NCBI GenBank assembly: GCA_017475265.1
Contig: JAFVFY010000081.1
Location: forward strand, 1 to 59,912
DNA: 59,912 nucleotides
Reading direction: 5' to 3'
Origin: Prevotella sp.
GTDB lineage: Bacteria; Bacteroidota; Bacteroidia; Bacteroidales; Bacteroidaceae
The notes under the pieces are model-generated. The model was not told the origin of the DNA. It made no database searches and saw only the letters and a list, made by a program, of their open reading frames with translations. Below are positions 41,615 through 50,224 of this stretch, one piece after another (position 1 is the stretch's first letter; every line of letters starts with the position of its first letter). The translations under genes were made by a program, and so were the position numbers.

Positions 41615-43102
41615 TTAAATCCTTTCCGCTGTCTCGATGGCCTTGCGCAGGGCGCCGAGCTTATTGTTCACTTCCTGCAATTCATATTCCACATCGCTCT
41701 TCGCCACGATGCCGCCGCCAGCTTGGAACCATAGTTCGCCGTTGCGAGCAACGAAGGTACGGATGGTGATAGCCTGGTTGAGCGAACCGTCAAGGCCGAT
41801 GATGCCGATGCAACCACCGTATGCTCCGCGGTTGTGCGGCTCGTACTCAGAGATAAGCTGCATGGCGCGAACCTTCGGCGCACCGCTCAGGGTACCTGCC
41901 GGGAAGGTGTCGATGAAAGCCTTGATGGGGTCTTTATCGTCATCAAGCTCACCGCTGACACGAGAGACAAGGTGAATGACGTGTGAGTAGTACTGCAGGT
42001 CTTTATAGAAGTCCACCTTCACCCCGTGACAGTTCCTCGACAGGTCGTTGCGGGCAAGGTCTACGAGCATCACGTGCTCAGCGTTCTCCTTGGGGTCGTT
42101 GCGCAGGTATTCTGCTCCCTTTCGGTCGGCCTCGGCATCGCCCGTGCGCTTCGTTGTCCCCGCAATGGGGTCGATGTACGCCCGGAATTTATTATTTGGG
42201 GCGTCAGTTCGCTCGATGCGGCAGTGTGTCTCAGGACTTGAGCCGAAGATGCGGAAGCCGCCGAAGTCAAAATAGAACAAGTATGGCGAGGGGTTGATGC
42301 TCCGCAGGGCGCGATAGAGCTTGAAGTCGTCGCCCTCGTACTTCTGGATGAAGCGGCGGCTGAGCACAATCTGGAACACATCGCCACGAAGACAATGACG
42401 GATGCCACGACGGATGTTCTCCCTGTGCTCGTCATCGGTCAGCGTGCTCTTCACATCGCCGATGGGGTGGAAGCCGTAGGCCTGGACATTCGACTTGTTC
42501 ATGGCTTTGAGGATGTCGGGGATTACTGACCCCACCCTCAACCCCTCCCCTTGAGGGGCGGGGAGTTGCTGCACGCAGCCATTCCCTTCCCTTGTAGTGA
42601 CGGGGTCAGTAATCTCCACCACTTTCAGCATGTTATTATGATGGTCGAACACAATCACCACCTTATATAATATATAGAGCACGTCGGGGGCATCGTTCTT
42701 CTCCTGAGTCTCGTCCTTCACGTCGATGTTCTCGAAGTAGCGCACGGCGTTGAAGCTGGTATAGCCAAAGAGCCCGCAGACGTCCTTGTCATCGCCCTCG
42801 ACTTGGATACGGTCGATGAGGGCGTGGATGGCCTCGGCAGAACCGAAGCCCGCGCCCAGGGGCTGGCGGAGCGTTGTTCCGTCGGGAAAACCGACGGAGG
42901 CGATGCCGTGACCGATGGCCACGCTGGCGATGGGGTTGATGCCGATGAACGAACGGGAGTTGTTCGCGTCGTGATAGTCCGAGCTCTCCATCAGCGCACT
43001 CTGGGGGTAGAGGTCGCGAAGTCGCATATACACGCCGACGGGAGTATAAAGGTCGGCAAGAATCGTCTTGCTGCTTGTTGTATATTTAAAAGTCTTCTCC
43101 AT
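41615..43102 (-). CDS. trpE: Anthranilate synthase component I
   Basis: This 495-residue chorismate-using enzyme has the C-terminal chorismate-binding motifs RRFIQKYEGD, SSPETHCRI, IAGTTKRTGD, LVDLARND, SGELDDDKDP and GAPKVRAM. The N-terminal feedback region has YPQSALMESSDYHDANNSRS, which fits a Trp-binding ESS motif. A 94-bp element (42521-42614) adds about 31 residues between the two parts without a frameshift. It is the second gene of the operon. Confidence 0.96.
   Translation of the reverse strand: MEKTFKYTTSSKTILADLYTPVGVYMRLRDLYPQSALMESSDYHDANNSRSFIGINPIASVAIGHGIASVGFPDGTTLRQPLGAGFGSAEAIHALIDRIQVEGDDKDVCGLFGYTSFNAVRYFENIDVKDETQEKNDAPDVLYILYKVVIVFDHHNNMLKVVEITDPVTTREGNGCVQQLPAPQGEGLRVGSVIPDILKAMNKSNVQAYGFHPIGDVKSTLTDDEHRENIRRGIRHCLRGDVFQIVLSRRFIQKYEGDDFKLYRALRSINPSPYLFYFDFGGFRIFGSSPETHCRIERTDAPNNKFRAYIDPIAGTTKRTGDAEADRKGAEYLRNDPKENAEHVMLVDLARNDLSRNCHGVKVDFYKDLQYYSHVIHLVSRVSGELDDDKDPIKAFIDTFPAGTLSGAPKVRAMQLISEYEPHNRGAYGGCIGIIGLDGSLNQAITIRTFVARNGELWFQAGGGIVAKSDVEYELQEVNNKLGALRKAIETAERI
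42521..42614. repeat. 94-bp element with 13-bp perfect terminal inverted repeats inside trpE
   Basis: GATTACTGACCCC (42521-42533) and its exact reverse complement (42602-42614) bound the segment. Inside, CCCCTCCCC-TTGA-GGGGCGGGG forms a further hairpin. The frame stays open throughout. Confidence 0.9.
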
Positions 43103-43108
43103 TTTATG

Positions 43109-43223
43109 GACCCCCTAAGTTAGGGGGTTGGGGGTCTGAACAAGCGTCAATCAGACCATTAATTTGTTATTATTATTAGGAATCTGCGCCTGTTCAGACC
43201 CCCTTCCCCCTAACTTAGGGGGT
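43109..43223. repeat. Large inverted repeat between trpB and trpE
   Basis: Arms 43109-43141 and 43192-43223 are near-perfect reverse complements, and each is itself palindromic (CCCCCTAAGTTAGGGGG). The right arm supplies the last four codons and the TAG stop of trpB. In the operon mRNA it would form a strong hairpin between the first two genes. Confidence 0.9.
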
Positions 43224-44412
43224 TAATAACCATCGATTTGTTCTTCAGGTACGTCTCGATGTCCTTGTCACCACGTCCGCTGACGGTGAGCACCACCACG
43301 TCATCGGGCTTGAAGTTGAGCTTGGAGAGGACTGCAATAGCGTGAGCACTCTCGATGGCCGGGATGATACCCTCCATCCTTGTCAGCTCATAGCCGCCAC
43401 GGATGGCCTCGTCGTCGTTGATGCTCAGCACTTGTGTGCGTCCCTGTTTTGCCATGTTGCAATGCATCGGCCCAACGCCTGGATAGTCGAGGCCTGCCGA
43501 GATGGTGAAGGCCTCCTGAATCTGGCCGTCCTCGTTCTGCATCACCAGCATCTTGGCACCATGAAGGATGCCCACGGTTCCGCGATGGATGGTAGCGGCA
43601 GTATAATCCGTGTCCCAACCATGACCGCCGGCCTCTGCCAGCACAATCTTCACCCGCTCGTCGTCCATATAATGGTAGATGGTTCCAGCAGCATTGCTTC
43701 CACCTCCGATGCAGGCAATCAGGTAGTCGGGATAGTCACGGCCAACCTTCTCCTGAAGCTGCCATTTGATTTCCTCCGAGATAACGCTTTGCATACGGGC
43801 TACGAGGTCGGGGTAGGGGTGAGGTCCCATCGTCGAGCCCACGATGTAAAAGGTGTCTGCGGGATGACAGCACCAGTCGCGAATGGCTTCCGAACAGGCA
43901 TCGCTCAGCGTCATGTTGCCTGTGCGAACGGGGTGCACCTCGGCGCCCAGCATTTTCATGCGCTCCACGTTGGTGTGTTGACGCTCTACGTCTGTAGCTC
44001 CCATGAATACCTCGCACTTCATGTTCATCAGCGCACATACTGTTGCCGTAGCCACACCGTGCTGGCCAGCTCCCGTCTCGGCGATGATGCGCGTCTTGCC
44101 CATCTTCTTTGCCAGCAGAATCTGCCCGATGGTGTTGTTGATTTTGTGCGCTCCCGTGTGGTTCAGGTCTTCACGCTTCAGATACAGCTGACAGCCATAG
44201 CGCTCGCTCATCCTATTGGCATAGTAGAGTGGCGACGGACGTCCCACATAGTCTTTCAACAGCGCATGATACTCCTGCTTGAACTCCTCCGACTCGATAA
44301 TCGGAAGGTAAGCCTCCTGCAGGTCATGCACACACTTGTAAAGAATCTCGGGGACGTATGCTCCGCCAAACTCTCCATAGAAACCGTTTTTGTCTACTTG
44401 ATACTTTCCCAT
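43210..44412 (-). CDS. trpB: Tryptophan synthase beta subunit
   Basis: This 400-residue PLP enzyme condenses indole and serine. Motifs: GKYQVDKNGFYGEFGGAYVPE start, LKREDLNHTGAHKINN (Lys-PLP), ETGAGQHGVATATV, IACIGGGSNAAG and TVSGRGDKD. The C-terminal residues NPLS are encoded by a genomic repeat arm. It is the first structural gene of the operon, preceded by the leader peptide and attenuator. Confidence 0.98.
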   Translation of the reverse strand: MGKYQVDKNGFYGEFGGAYVPEILYKCVHDLQEAYLPIIESEEFKQEYHALLKDYVGRPSPLYYANRMSERYGCQLYLKREDLNHTGAHKINNTIGQILLAKKMGKTRIIAETGAGQHGVATATVCALMNMKCEVFMGATDVERQHTNVERMKMLGAEVHPVRTGNMTLSDACSEAIRDWCCHPADTFYIVGSTMGPHPYPDLVARMQSVISEEIKWQLQEKVGRDYPDYLIACIGGGSNAAGTIYHYMDDERVKIVLAEAGGHGWDTDYTAATIHRGTVGILHGAKMLVMQNEDGQIQEAFTISAGLDYPGVGPMHCNMAKQGRTQVLSINDDEAIRGGYELTRMEGIIPAIESAHAIAVLSKLNFKPDDVVVLTVSGRGDKDIETYLKNKSMVINPLS

Positions 44413-44483
44413 ATTTTTAAAGTTTTACTGTTGGTTATTTCTAGCTTTTGCTGCGACGGAGCCGCAGCCTACTGCGAAACTGA

Positions 44484-44517
44484 AAAGAGGCCCGTCGCAA
44501 GAACGACAGGCCTCTTT
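44484..44517 (-). terminator. trp operon attenuator
   Basis: On the minus strand AAAGAGGCCTGTCG pairs with CGACGGGCCTCTTT over 14 bp with one G-U pair and a 6-nt loop, and the stem runs into a T-rich stretch. It stands between the leader peptide and trpB, where an attenuation terminator is expected. Confidence 0.88.
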
Positions 44518-44558
44518 CTATTACTTCGGTACAAACCTACTGGTATACGGCAAGCGTC

Positions 44559-44612
44559 TCACGATTGAAATCTTGAGCTGCGCCACCACCAATAGTTTGC
44601 TGTTCTAGTCAT
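44559..44612 (-). CDS. trpL: trp operon leader peptide
   Basis: This 17-codon open frame (MTRTANYWWWRSSRFQS) has three consecutive TGG codons at 44583-44591. It starts 31 bp downstream of a full-consensus promoter box and ends 41 bp before the attenuator stem. The region just after it (CCAGTAGGTT type, near 44530-44540) can pair with the Trp-codon segment, giving a pause-type hairpin. The arrangement is that of ribosome-mediated attenuation: stalling at scarce Trp-tRNA would favour read-through. The antiterminator pairing was not resolved by eye. Confidence 0.9.
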   Translation of the reverse strand: MTRTANYWWWRSSRFQS

Positions 44613-44643
44613 GTTAAATCACGTTTTTGTTTCAAATCGTCGG

Positions 44644-44675
44644 CAAAAGTACGTATTATCTTTCATTCTGCCAAA
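44644..44675 (-). promoter_or_regulatory. trp operon promoter
   Basis: On the minus strand TTTG (44672-44675), a 20-bp spacer and TACTTTTG (44644-44651). The -33 region is duplicated as a 12-bp tandem repeat (44667-44690), giving a second TTTG 12 bp upstream. Confidence 0.9.
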
Positions 44676-44797
44676 TATTCTGCCAAATATTTTACGATTT
44701 TTAGCAATTTTATCAATTCTCCGCTCGGCCGAAGGACGCTTGCTCAGCAAGACCCCTCAACTCTTAATTATCAATTGTCAATTGTAAATTCTCAATT

Positions 44798-45343
44798 CTA
44801 GAAGCTTGGCTCGGCATAGCCGCGCTGATACTCGGAGTTCTGGATGCCGTTAATGCGGAGCGTGTCCCCGCCGTCATAGTCGAAGAGCATGTTGTGGCTG
44901 TAGGCCATCCAACCATTCCCCTGCTCGTCGGGCTCGTCGAAACTGGCATAGAGAATGAGGCGGTTCTCGCCTACGCCGTTTTCGTTCCTCTGCCATTCCA
45001 GCTTCCACGTGCCGCTGAAGCTACCGACGAGCGATTCCATATCCTCCCAGTCGGTGTATTGCTGTTCGCCATTGATGGTGACCAACGAGCGTTTCTGCCA
45101 TTTTCGGTTGCCAGTCAGCGTGCCGTCCTCCCAGAACGTAAGCCGCTCGTAAAACCGTTGTTTGTCGTTAGTGTACTCGCAATACCACGTGCCTTCCAGC
45201 TGCCACCCGTACTGCTTTTGCAGCTGTTCCGTCTTCTCGTGTGCCTCAGGGTCAGCCCATTCAGGGTCGTTGCTACAGGAGGCGAGGACGAACAGGGCAA
45301 GCATCGTCACAAAGAGTCTGCAAATCTTCTTTGCTTTCATCAT
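44798..45343 (-). CDS. Lipoprotein of unknown function, lipocalin-like
   Basis: This 181-residue protein has a lipoprotein signal (FVTMLALFVLASC, Cys23). The mature part is rich in Trp and Tyr with alternating strands (GTWYCEYTND, LTFWEDGTLTGN, GSFSGTWKLEW, ENRLILYASF), like lipocalin-type or META-like small beta-barrels. The start MMKAKKICRLF is preferred over upstream codons because it opens the signal peptide. It lies upstream of the trp operon on the same strand, but the operon has its own promoter. Confidence 0.75.
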   Translation of the reverse strand: MMKAKKICRLFVTMLALFVLASCSNDPEWADPEAHEKTEQLQKQYGWQLEGTWYCEYTNDKQRFYERLTFWEDGTLTGNRKWQKRSLVTINGEQQYTDWEDMESLVGSFSGTWKLEWQRNENGVGENRLILYASFDEPDEQGNGWMAYSHNMLFDYDGGDTLRINGIQNSEYQRGYAEPSF

Positions 45344-45520
45344 TTCTGTCATTAATACATCTATTATATAAACGCGAATCTTCGCAAAGATTGTATCACC
45401 GGAGGTTAAACTTCTTAAAAGTTCCATATTCTGTTGTTCACCTTTTACTGTAACCGTCTGAACTATTATCTGTTAACAAAGATGCGTACTTCTCTGGAAG
45501 TATCACCTAGTATCTCCGAA

Positions 45521-45605
45521 GTAAAACAAGTTGTTTTGGTATAGAAAAAGCCGTTTTTTCTGAGGGTTTGGACGGACTTTTCTAAATCAAAACAACTTGT
45601 TTTAC
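45521..45605. repeat. 18-bp perfect inverted repeat in an intergenic gap
   Basis: GTAAAACAAGTTGTTTTG (45521-45538) and its exact reverse complement (45588-45605) flank 49 bp that include GAAAAAGCCGTTTTTTC. The gap 45428-45734 otherwise holds no gene I can support. Confidence 0.85.
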
Positions 45606-45734
45606 TTTTACAGATTCTATTTTCTCTGTCAGTCAGCTCGTCAATTGTACTGTTCATGAACGGCTTTTACATCATGAACCCCCTTTTACCCCCTATAAAG
45701 TGAAACAAAAACGTAGCCTTTGTTTTGCCATAGA

Positions 45735-46274
45735 TTATTTCCTCAGTTTGCCTTTGCTTTCCAGATACTTTGTGAAGGTCTCCCATTGCGCGGCGTTCTT
45801 CTTGATGTTGGCCTGGACGCGCTCGTCGTTGATGAATTGCAGCGGGTAGCAGTCGTAGAGGTAGTAGCCATCCATCTCAATGGTTTTCAGATTGCCGTAG
45901 CACAGCACCAGGTCGCTGAAGGCGCGGCTGTCCCAGAGACCAACGAAGCTGCTGACCACGAAAAGGGGATAGTCGCCCATATTGAACTGGATTTCGTGGT
46001 AGGGTTCCATACGCTTGTAGAGCGGCTCGTCCATGTCGTGGAACTTAATCTCACGGGTGGTAACGTTGAACCATTCGATGTCATCCTCGGTGAAGAGGAT
46101 TTCCACGTCGGAGCGTGTCTCTGGAAGTCCACAGGCATAGAGAGGTGTTTTCGAGGGTGCCGGGTCGGTGGTGAAGGGCTTCTCAGGTTCGTAACTGTCA
46201 AGACTGCAAGCAGTCATCGTTGTGCCGGCAATGGCTATCGCCATCATCCAAGCGAAAGGTTTGTAATGTTTCAT
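45735..46274 (-). CDS. Lipoprotein of unknown function
   Basis: This 179-residue protein starts MKHYKPFAWMMAIAIAGTTMTAC, a lipoprotein signal with Cys23. The mature part is acidic and has no recognised domain. A weak TATTTTCG box (46322-46329) could be its promoter. It is neighboured by another lipoprotein and by the esterase-like protein on the same strand. Confidence 0.75.
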   Translation of the reverse strand: MKHYKPFAWMMAIAIAGTTMTACSLDSYEPEKPFTTDPAPSKTPLYACGLPETRSDVEILFTEDDIEWFNVTTREIKFHDMDEPLYKRMEPYHEIQFNMGDYPLFVVSSFVGLWDSRAFSDLVLCYGNLKTIEMDGYYLYDCYPLQFINDERVQANIKKNAAQWETFTKYLESKGKLRK

Positions 46275-46352
46275 GTTCTCAAGAGTTTTAATGAATGTCT
46301 CTCTTTATAAACGTAGAACTGCGAAAATACTGCACGGAATTCCCAACTTTTT

Positions 46353-47300
46353 TCATTCCTGTTCCAAAATTGTGCTTATGCTGTCCGACGATGTTGTGTC
46401 TTTCAGCAGTAGGAACCAGTCGCGGAGCACTCCTCGGTATCTGTTCTGGGAGTCGGCGACGATGAGCAACAGACCGGGAACGGGTTCGTAGAGCCCCTCG
46501 CAGTTGGCAAAGCGGCGGCTGGTGAGCGACAGTCGGGTCTTGATTTCCTTCACCAGACGTTTCTCCACGATGCCCCCTTCTTCGGGCAGCACCACCTCGT
46601 AGATATGTGTGACGGCACGGGCACCGAGTTTCAACTTCGGCACCCTTATCTGTCGCTCCATGACCAGCAGACGGCCATCGTCAAGGGCACACATCGCCGA
46701 CACACCATGAACATGTTCTTCAGCAGCATCAGGGCGATACAGATATTGCTGCCGAGGCTGAAGGTCATCGCCAAAGGTTTGTATGCGCAGCAGGGTGTCG
46801 CCCTGCAAGGGCTGCTCCGTGGTGGTGAAGAAAAGGTGACGGCGGCAGTCGTATGTCAGAGCCTCCAGACCGCAGTTTTTACTGGCTTTCTTGAACTCCG
46901 GCGGCATGGCCAGCCGTCGGCCTGTGCGCTGTCCGTCAAGACCATACTCGTAAACCTCATTATCAGCCTCGCCGCTGATGAAGAGTGTCTGCGTCGAGGG
47001 ACAGTAGCAGATGCCTTCCATGTCGCGGTTGGGCATTCCGCTGGAGCGGTAACCCTCGTTCTCGATGTCAATGATGCGCCCTTTCTTGTCGTCGATGGCT
47101 ATACGGAACACGTAGAAACCGTCCTCGGCAGCCTTATCGTCGACCACAGCGAAGCGGCCATCGCCGATAGCGCAGATGCCACTATAGTTACCAGGAGGCA
47201 GTTCGCGGTGGAAGCGTTGCCGCACAATCTTCATATCGCCCGACTGTGGCCAGGCTATCAAGGTCAGAAGGGAAAAGAGAGTGGTCAGGATTGTCTTCAT
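46353..47300 (-). CDS. Esterase-like, phytase-family beta-propeller protein
   Basis: This 315-residue secreted protein (signal MKTILTTLFSLLTLIAWPQS) has repeated beta-propeller-like strands: SGICAIGDGRFAVVDDK, RDMEGICYCPSTQTLFISGE and CEGLYEPVPGLLLIVAD. These fit the esterase-like-activity-of-phytase family (PF13449 type). The substrate is unknown. A full-consensus promoter lies at 47318-47349. Confidence 0.8.
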   Translation of the reverse strand: MKTILTTLFSLLTLIAWPQSGDMKIVRQRFHRELPPGNYSGICAIGDGRFAVVDDKAAEDGFYVFRIAIDDKKGRIIDIENEGYRSSGMPNRDMEGICYCPSTQTLFISGEADNEVYEYGLDGQRTGRRLAMPPEFKKASKNCGLEALTYDCRRHLFFTTTEQPLQGDTLLRIQTFGDDLQPRQQYLYRPDAAEEHVHGVSAMCALDDGRLLVMERQIRVPKLKLGARAVTHIYEVVLPEEGGIVEKRLVKEIKTRLSLTSRRFANCEGLYEPVPGLLLIVADSQNRYRGVLRDWFLLLKDTTSSDSISTILEQE

Positions 47301-47317
47301 AGTCAACATTATGCGTA

Positions 47318-47349
47318 CAAAGTTACTCCTTTTCTCCGATATCAGCAAA
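47318..47349 (-). promoter_or_regulatory. Promoter of the esterase-like gene
   Basis: On the minus strand TTTG (47346-47349), a 20-bp spacer and TAACTTTG (47318-47325). A divergent TATCTTTG box for ftcD is at 47410-47417. Confidence 0.85.
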
Positions 47350-47409
47350 TTTTTGCGAATGGAAGAGAATATTTTAACAAAAACAGGCGGCACTTTTGGA
47401 AAATCTTCG

Positions 47410-47417
47410 TATCTTTG
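47410..47417 (+). promoter_or_regulatory. ftcD promoter, -7 box
   Basis: TATCTTTG matches the -7 consensus; the -33 box is not clear. The leader to ftcD is about 115 nt. Confidence 0.6.
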
Positions 47418-47537
47418 TCGGCAAATTGGCTAATCCCTTAAATGATGGTGTGCTTCCGATCGCCCTGTCTCTATACAATAATATATAATAAGGCGTGTGA
47501 GAAAGTGAATTGTCAAATTGTAAAATAGATTTTTCGT

Positions 47538-48566
47538 ATGATGATGAACAACCGACTTGTTGAGTGCGTCCCCAACTTCAGCGAGGGGCGCGACATGGGC
47601 GTTATCCGTCAGATTACCGATGCTATAGAAAGTGTTGAGGGCGTCAGCGTGCTCCACGTCGATGCCGGCGAGGCTGCAAACCGTACGGTCGTTACCTTTG
47701 TGGGCTCGCCGGAGAATATCGTGGAGGCTGCCTTCCGAGCCGTGAAGACGGCTGGCGAGGTCATCGACATGCGTAAGCATCATGGTACGCATCCCCGCTT
47801 AGGAGCTACAGACGTGCTGCCCCTCATTCCCGTAAGTGGCATCACGCTGGAGGAATGTGCCGAGCTGGCCCGTGGGTTGGCTAAACGTATTGCCAGCGAG
47901 GCCGGCATCCCCTGCTACTGTTACGAGGCGGCTGCCTTCCGACCTGAGTTCAAGAACCTCGCCGTCTGCCGCGCAGGAGAGTATGAGGGACTGCCGGAGA
48001 AGCTTGCCGACCCTGACAGGCGTCCTGACTTCATGCCGGAGGAAATGTTCAATGGTCAATGTTCAATGTTCAATGAAAGCGTGGCCCGCACAGGCTGCTC
48101 CGTCGTTGGTGCCCGTGACTTCCTCATCGCCGTGAACTTCAACCTCAATACTACCGACACGCACATTGCCAATGCCATTGCCTTCGATGTGCGAGAGAAA
48201 GGCCGTCCGCCAAAGCCCGGCACGCTGAAATGTACCAAGGCCCTCGGCTGGTATATCGACGAATATGGCATAGCTCAGGTGTCGATGAACATTACAAACA
48301 TCAACGTTACGTCGCTCCACGTAGCCTTTGAGGAGGTTTGCCGTTGTGCCGCTCTGCGAGGCGTGAAGGTCACAGGAACGGAAATCATCGGTCTGGTTCC
48401 CAAACGTACGCTCATCGAAGCTGGCCGCTATTTCCTGGAGAAGCAGCACCTCTCCCCAGACCTTCCTGAGGAAGACATCCTGAAAACCGCCATCACGTCG
48501 ATGGGCCTTGACGACCTCAAACCCTTCGACCCCCAGAAGAAGGTCATCGAGTACCTGATAGATTAA
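47538..48566 (+). CDS. ftcD: Glutamate formimidoyltransferase
   Basis: This 342-residue enzyme transfers the formimino group to tetrahydrofolate in histidine breakdown. Motifs: NRLVECVPNFSEGRD, HVDAGEAANRTVVTF, HHGTHPRLGATDVLPLIP (His region), GARDFLIAVNFNLNT and IGLVPKRTLIEAG. It lacks the cyclodeaminase domain, as in most bacteria. A GTTCAATG repeat (48046-48076) adds about 10 residues (EMFNGQCSMFNES) after the PDRRPDF region. The ATG at 47544 is an alternative start. No hut genes adjoin. Confidence 0.94.
   Translation: MMMNNRLVECVPNFSEGRDMGVIRQITDAIESVEGVSVLHVDAGEAANRTVVTFVGSPENIVEAAFRAVKTAGEVIDMRKHHGTHPRLGATDVLPLIPVSGITLEECAELARGLAKRIASEAGIPCYCYEAAAFRPEFKNLAVCRAGEYEGLPEKLADPDRRPDFMPEEMFNGQCSMFNESVARTGCSVVGARDFLIAVNFNLNTTDTHIANAIAFDVREKGRPPKPGTLKCTKALGWYIDEYGIAQVSMNITNINVTSLHVAFEEVCRCAALRGVKVTGTEIIGLVPKRTLIEAGRYFLEKQHLSPDLPEEDILKTAITSMGLDDLKPFDPQKKVIEYLID
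48046..48076. repeat. TCAATGTTCAATG repeat inside ftcD
   Basis: Four imperfect TGTTCAATGGTCAA units lie in frame in ftcD; they are related in reverse to the GACCATTGAC repeats of trpF and the LeuA-like gene. Confidence 0.8.
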
Positions 48567-48613
48567 GCCGTTAATCTAGAGAAAAATACAATGTATCATC
48601 TATCAACCTTGAA

Positions 48614-48646
48614 AAATCCCCGAAACATTTGGTGGTTCGGGGATTT
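48614..48646 (+). terminator. ftcD terminator overlapping the next promoter
   Basis: AAATCCCCGAA (48614-48624) pairs perfectly with TTCGGGGATTT (48636-48646) and is followed by CTTTG. The loop contains the -33 box of the next gene. Confidence 0.8.
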
Positions 48647-48659
48647 CTTTGTATCTTTG
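48628..48659 (+). promoter_or_regulatory. Promoter of the GHL10 gene
   Basis: TTTG (48628-48631), a 20-bp spacer and TATCTTTG (48652-48659); the ATG follows 29 bp later. Confidence 0.85.
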
Positions 48660-48688
48660 CACCGCAATTGTAAATGTGAATTCAAGAA

Positions 48689-50173
48689 ATGAAGAAAGTT
48701 TTACTCCTGTTCTTTCTTATCCTTGCCGCTGGCGGTGCTTTTGCGCAGCAGAAGCGTGAGTTCCGTGGGGCGTGGATACAGTGTGTGAATGGTCAGTTCC
48801 AGGGCATGGGCACTGAGCAGATGCAGCGTACGCTGACCTACCAGCTTGACGAATTGCAGAAGATGGGTGCCAATGCCATCATCTTCCAGGTGCGCCCTGA
48901 GTGTGATGCTCTCTACCAGAGCAGTCTCGAACCTTGGAGCCGCTTCCTCACCGGGCAGCAGGGGCGTCCGCCAAAGCCATATTGGGACCCCCTGCAGTGG
49001 ATGGTATTCGAGTGTCACAAGCGTGGCATGGAGCTTCATGCATGGATAAACCCCTATCGTGCCAAGACGAAGGGCACGACGGCGGTGGCCGTCACTCATG
49101 TCACGGCACGACATCCGGAGCGTTGTATGGAGTACGACGAGCTGATGCTGCTGAACCCCGGCTTACCCGAGAACCGCGACTACATCTGTGAGGTGGCACG
49201 AGACATCGTGACCCGCTATGACGTGGACGGCATACACATGGACGACTATTTTTATCCGTACCCCGTGGCAGGTCTCACTATCCCCGACGATAATGCCTAC
49301 CGCCAGTATTCCAATGGAATAGCCGACCGGGGCGACTGGCGCCGCCATAACGTGAACCTCTTCATCAAGCAGTTCTATGAGACCGTGCATCAGGCAAAGC
49401 CGTGGGTGAAGGTGGGCATCTCGCCCTTCGGCATCTACCGCAACAAGCGTTCCGCTTCCATTGGCAGCGAGACCAATGGTCTGCAGAACTACGATGACCT
49501 CTACGCCGACGTGCTGCTGTGGGTGAACAATGGTTGGCTGGACTACTGCGTGCCGCAGGTCTACTGGGAGATAGGCAACAAGGCTGCCGACTATGACACG
49601 CTCGTTCGTTGGTGGGACCGCTACTGCGGCAACCGTCCGCTCTACATCGGCGAGGACATAGAGCGCACGGTGAAGAACGCCGACCCACAGAACCCGAAGC
49701 GTAACCAGCAGTGGGCCAAGCATCAGATATGTATGCAGATGAAGAACGTGAAGGGCTCCGTCCTTTGGTATGCCAAGGCCGCTGTAGACAACGTTGGCAA
49801 CTATGCCACCACGTTACGTCAGAACTACTGGCGCTATCCGGCCCTGCAACCGCTGTTGCCCTATATTGACAAGAAGGCACCTGGAAAGCCGGTGAAGATG
49901 AAGCAAATCAAGACCGACGACGGCCCTGTGCTCTTCTGGCAGGCTCCGAAAGCCAAGAAGTGGGGCGACGAGGCTATTAAATATGTGGTCTATCGCTTTG
50001 CCAAGGGAGACAAGGTGGACACAGATAATGCTGCGAATATCGTCGCCGTCACGACGAACACCTTCTACAAGCTGCCCTACATCAACGGTAACCATACTTA
50101 CACCTATCTCGTCACCACGCTGGACCGTCTGCAGAACGAGAGCAAGCCGGCAAAGAAGAAGGTGAAGCTCTGA
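48689..50173 (+). CDS. GHL10-family glycoside hydrolase-like protein
   Basis: This 494-residue secreted protein (signal MKKVLLLFFLILAAGGAFA) has the GHL10 (DUF187) barrel: REFRGAWIQCVNGQF, ANAIIFQVRPECDALY, HAWINPYRAKT, VDGIHMDDYFYPYP and KVGISPFGIYR. A C-terminal FN3-like region (KPVKMKQIKTDDGPVLFWQAP) follows. The family cleaves or binds peptidoglycan or complex glycans; the substrate is not known here. It has its own promoter and terminator. Confidence 0.9.
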   Translation: MKKVLLLFFLILAAGGAFAQQKREFRGAWIQCVNGQFQGMGTEQMQRTLTYQLDELQKMGANAIIFQVRPECDALYQSSLEPWSRFLTGQQGRPPKPYWDPLQWMVFECHKRGMELHAWINPYRAKTKGTTAVAVTHVTARHPERCMEYDELMLLNPGLPENRDYICEVARDIVTRYDVDGIHMDDYFYPYPVAGLTIPDDNAYRQYSNGIADRGDWRRHNVNLFIKQFYETVHQAKPWVKVGISPFGIYRNKRSASIGSETNGLQNYDDLYADVLLWVNNGWLDYCVPQVYWEIGNKAADYDTLVRWWDRYCGNRPLYIGEDIERTVKNADPQNPKRNQQWAKHQICMQMKNVKGSVLWYAKAAVDNVGNYATTLRQNYWRYPALQPLLPYIDKKAPGKPVKMKQIKTDDGPVLFWQAPKAKKWGDEAIKYVVYRFAKGDKVDTDNAANIVAVTTNTFYKLPYINGNHTYTYLVTTLDRLQNESKPAKKKVKL

Positions 50174-50224
50174 AGGCGTGATGATGGCAGTATGAAAAAA
50201 ATAAACAAAAAGAGATAAAATGGA

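Noticed and set aside
41421-41618. A 65-codon gene between trpE and trpG
   Set aside because: The frame lies in a hairpin-rich, repeat-like segment with inverted ends and has no ribosome-binding or conserved features.
45466-45657. A 63-codon gene on the minus strand
   Set aside because: It is largely made of the two arms of an 18-bp inverted repeat; no promoter or conserved motif.
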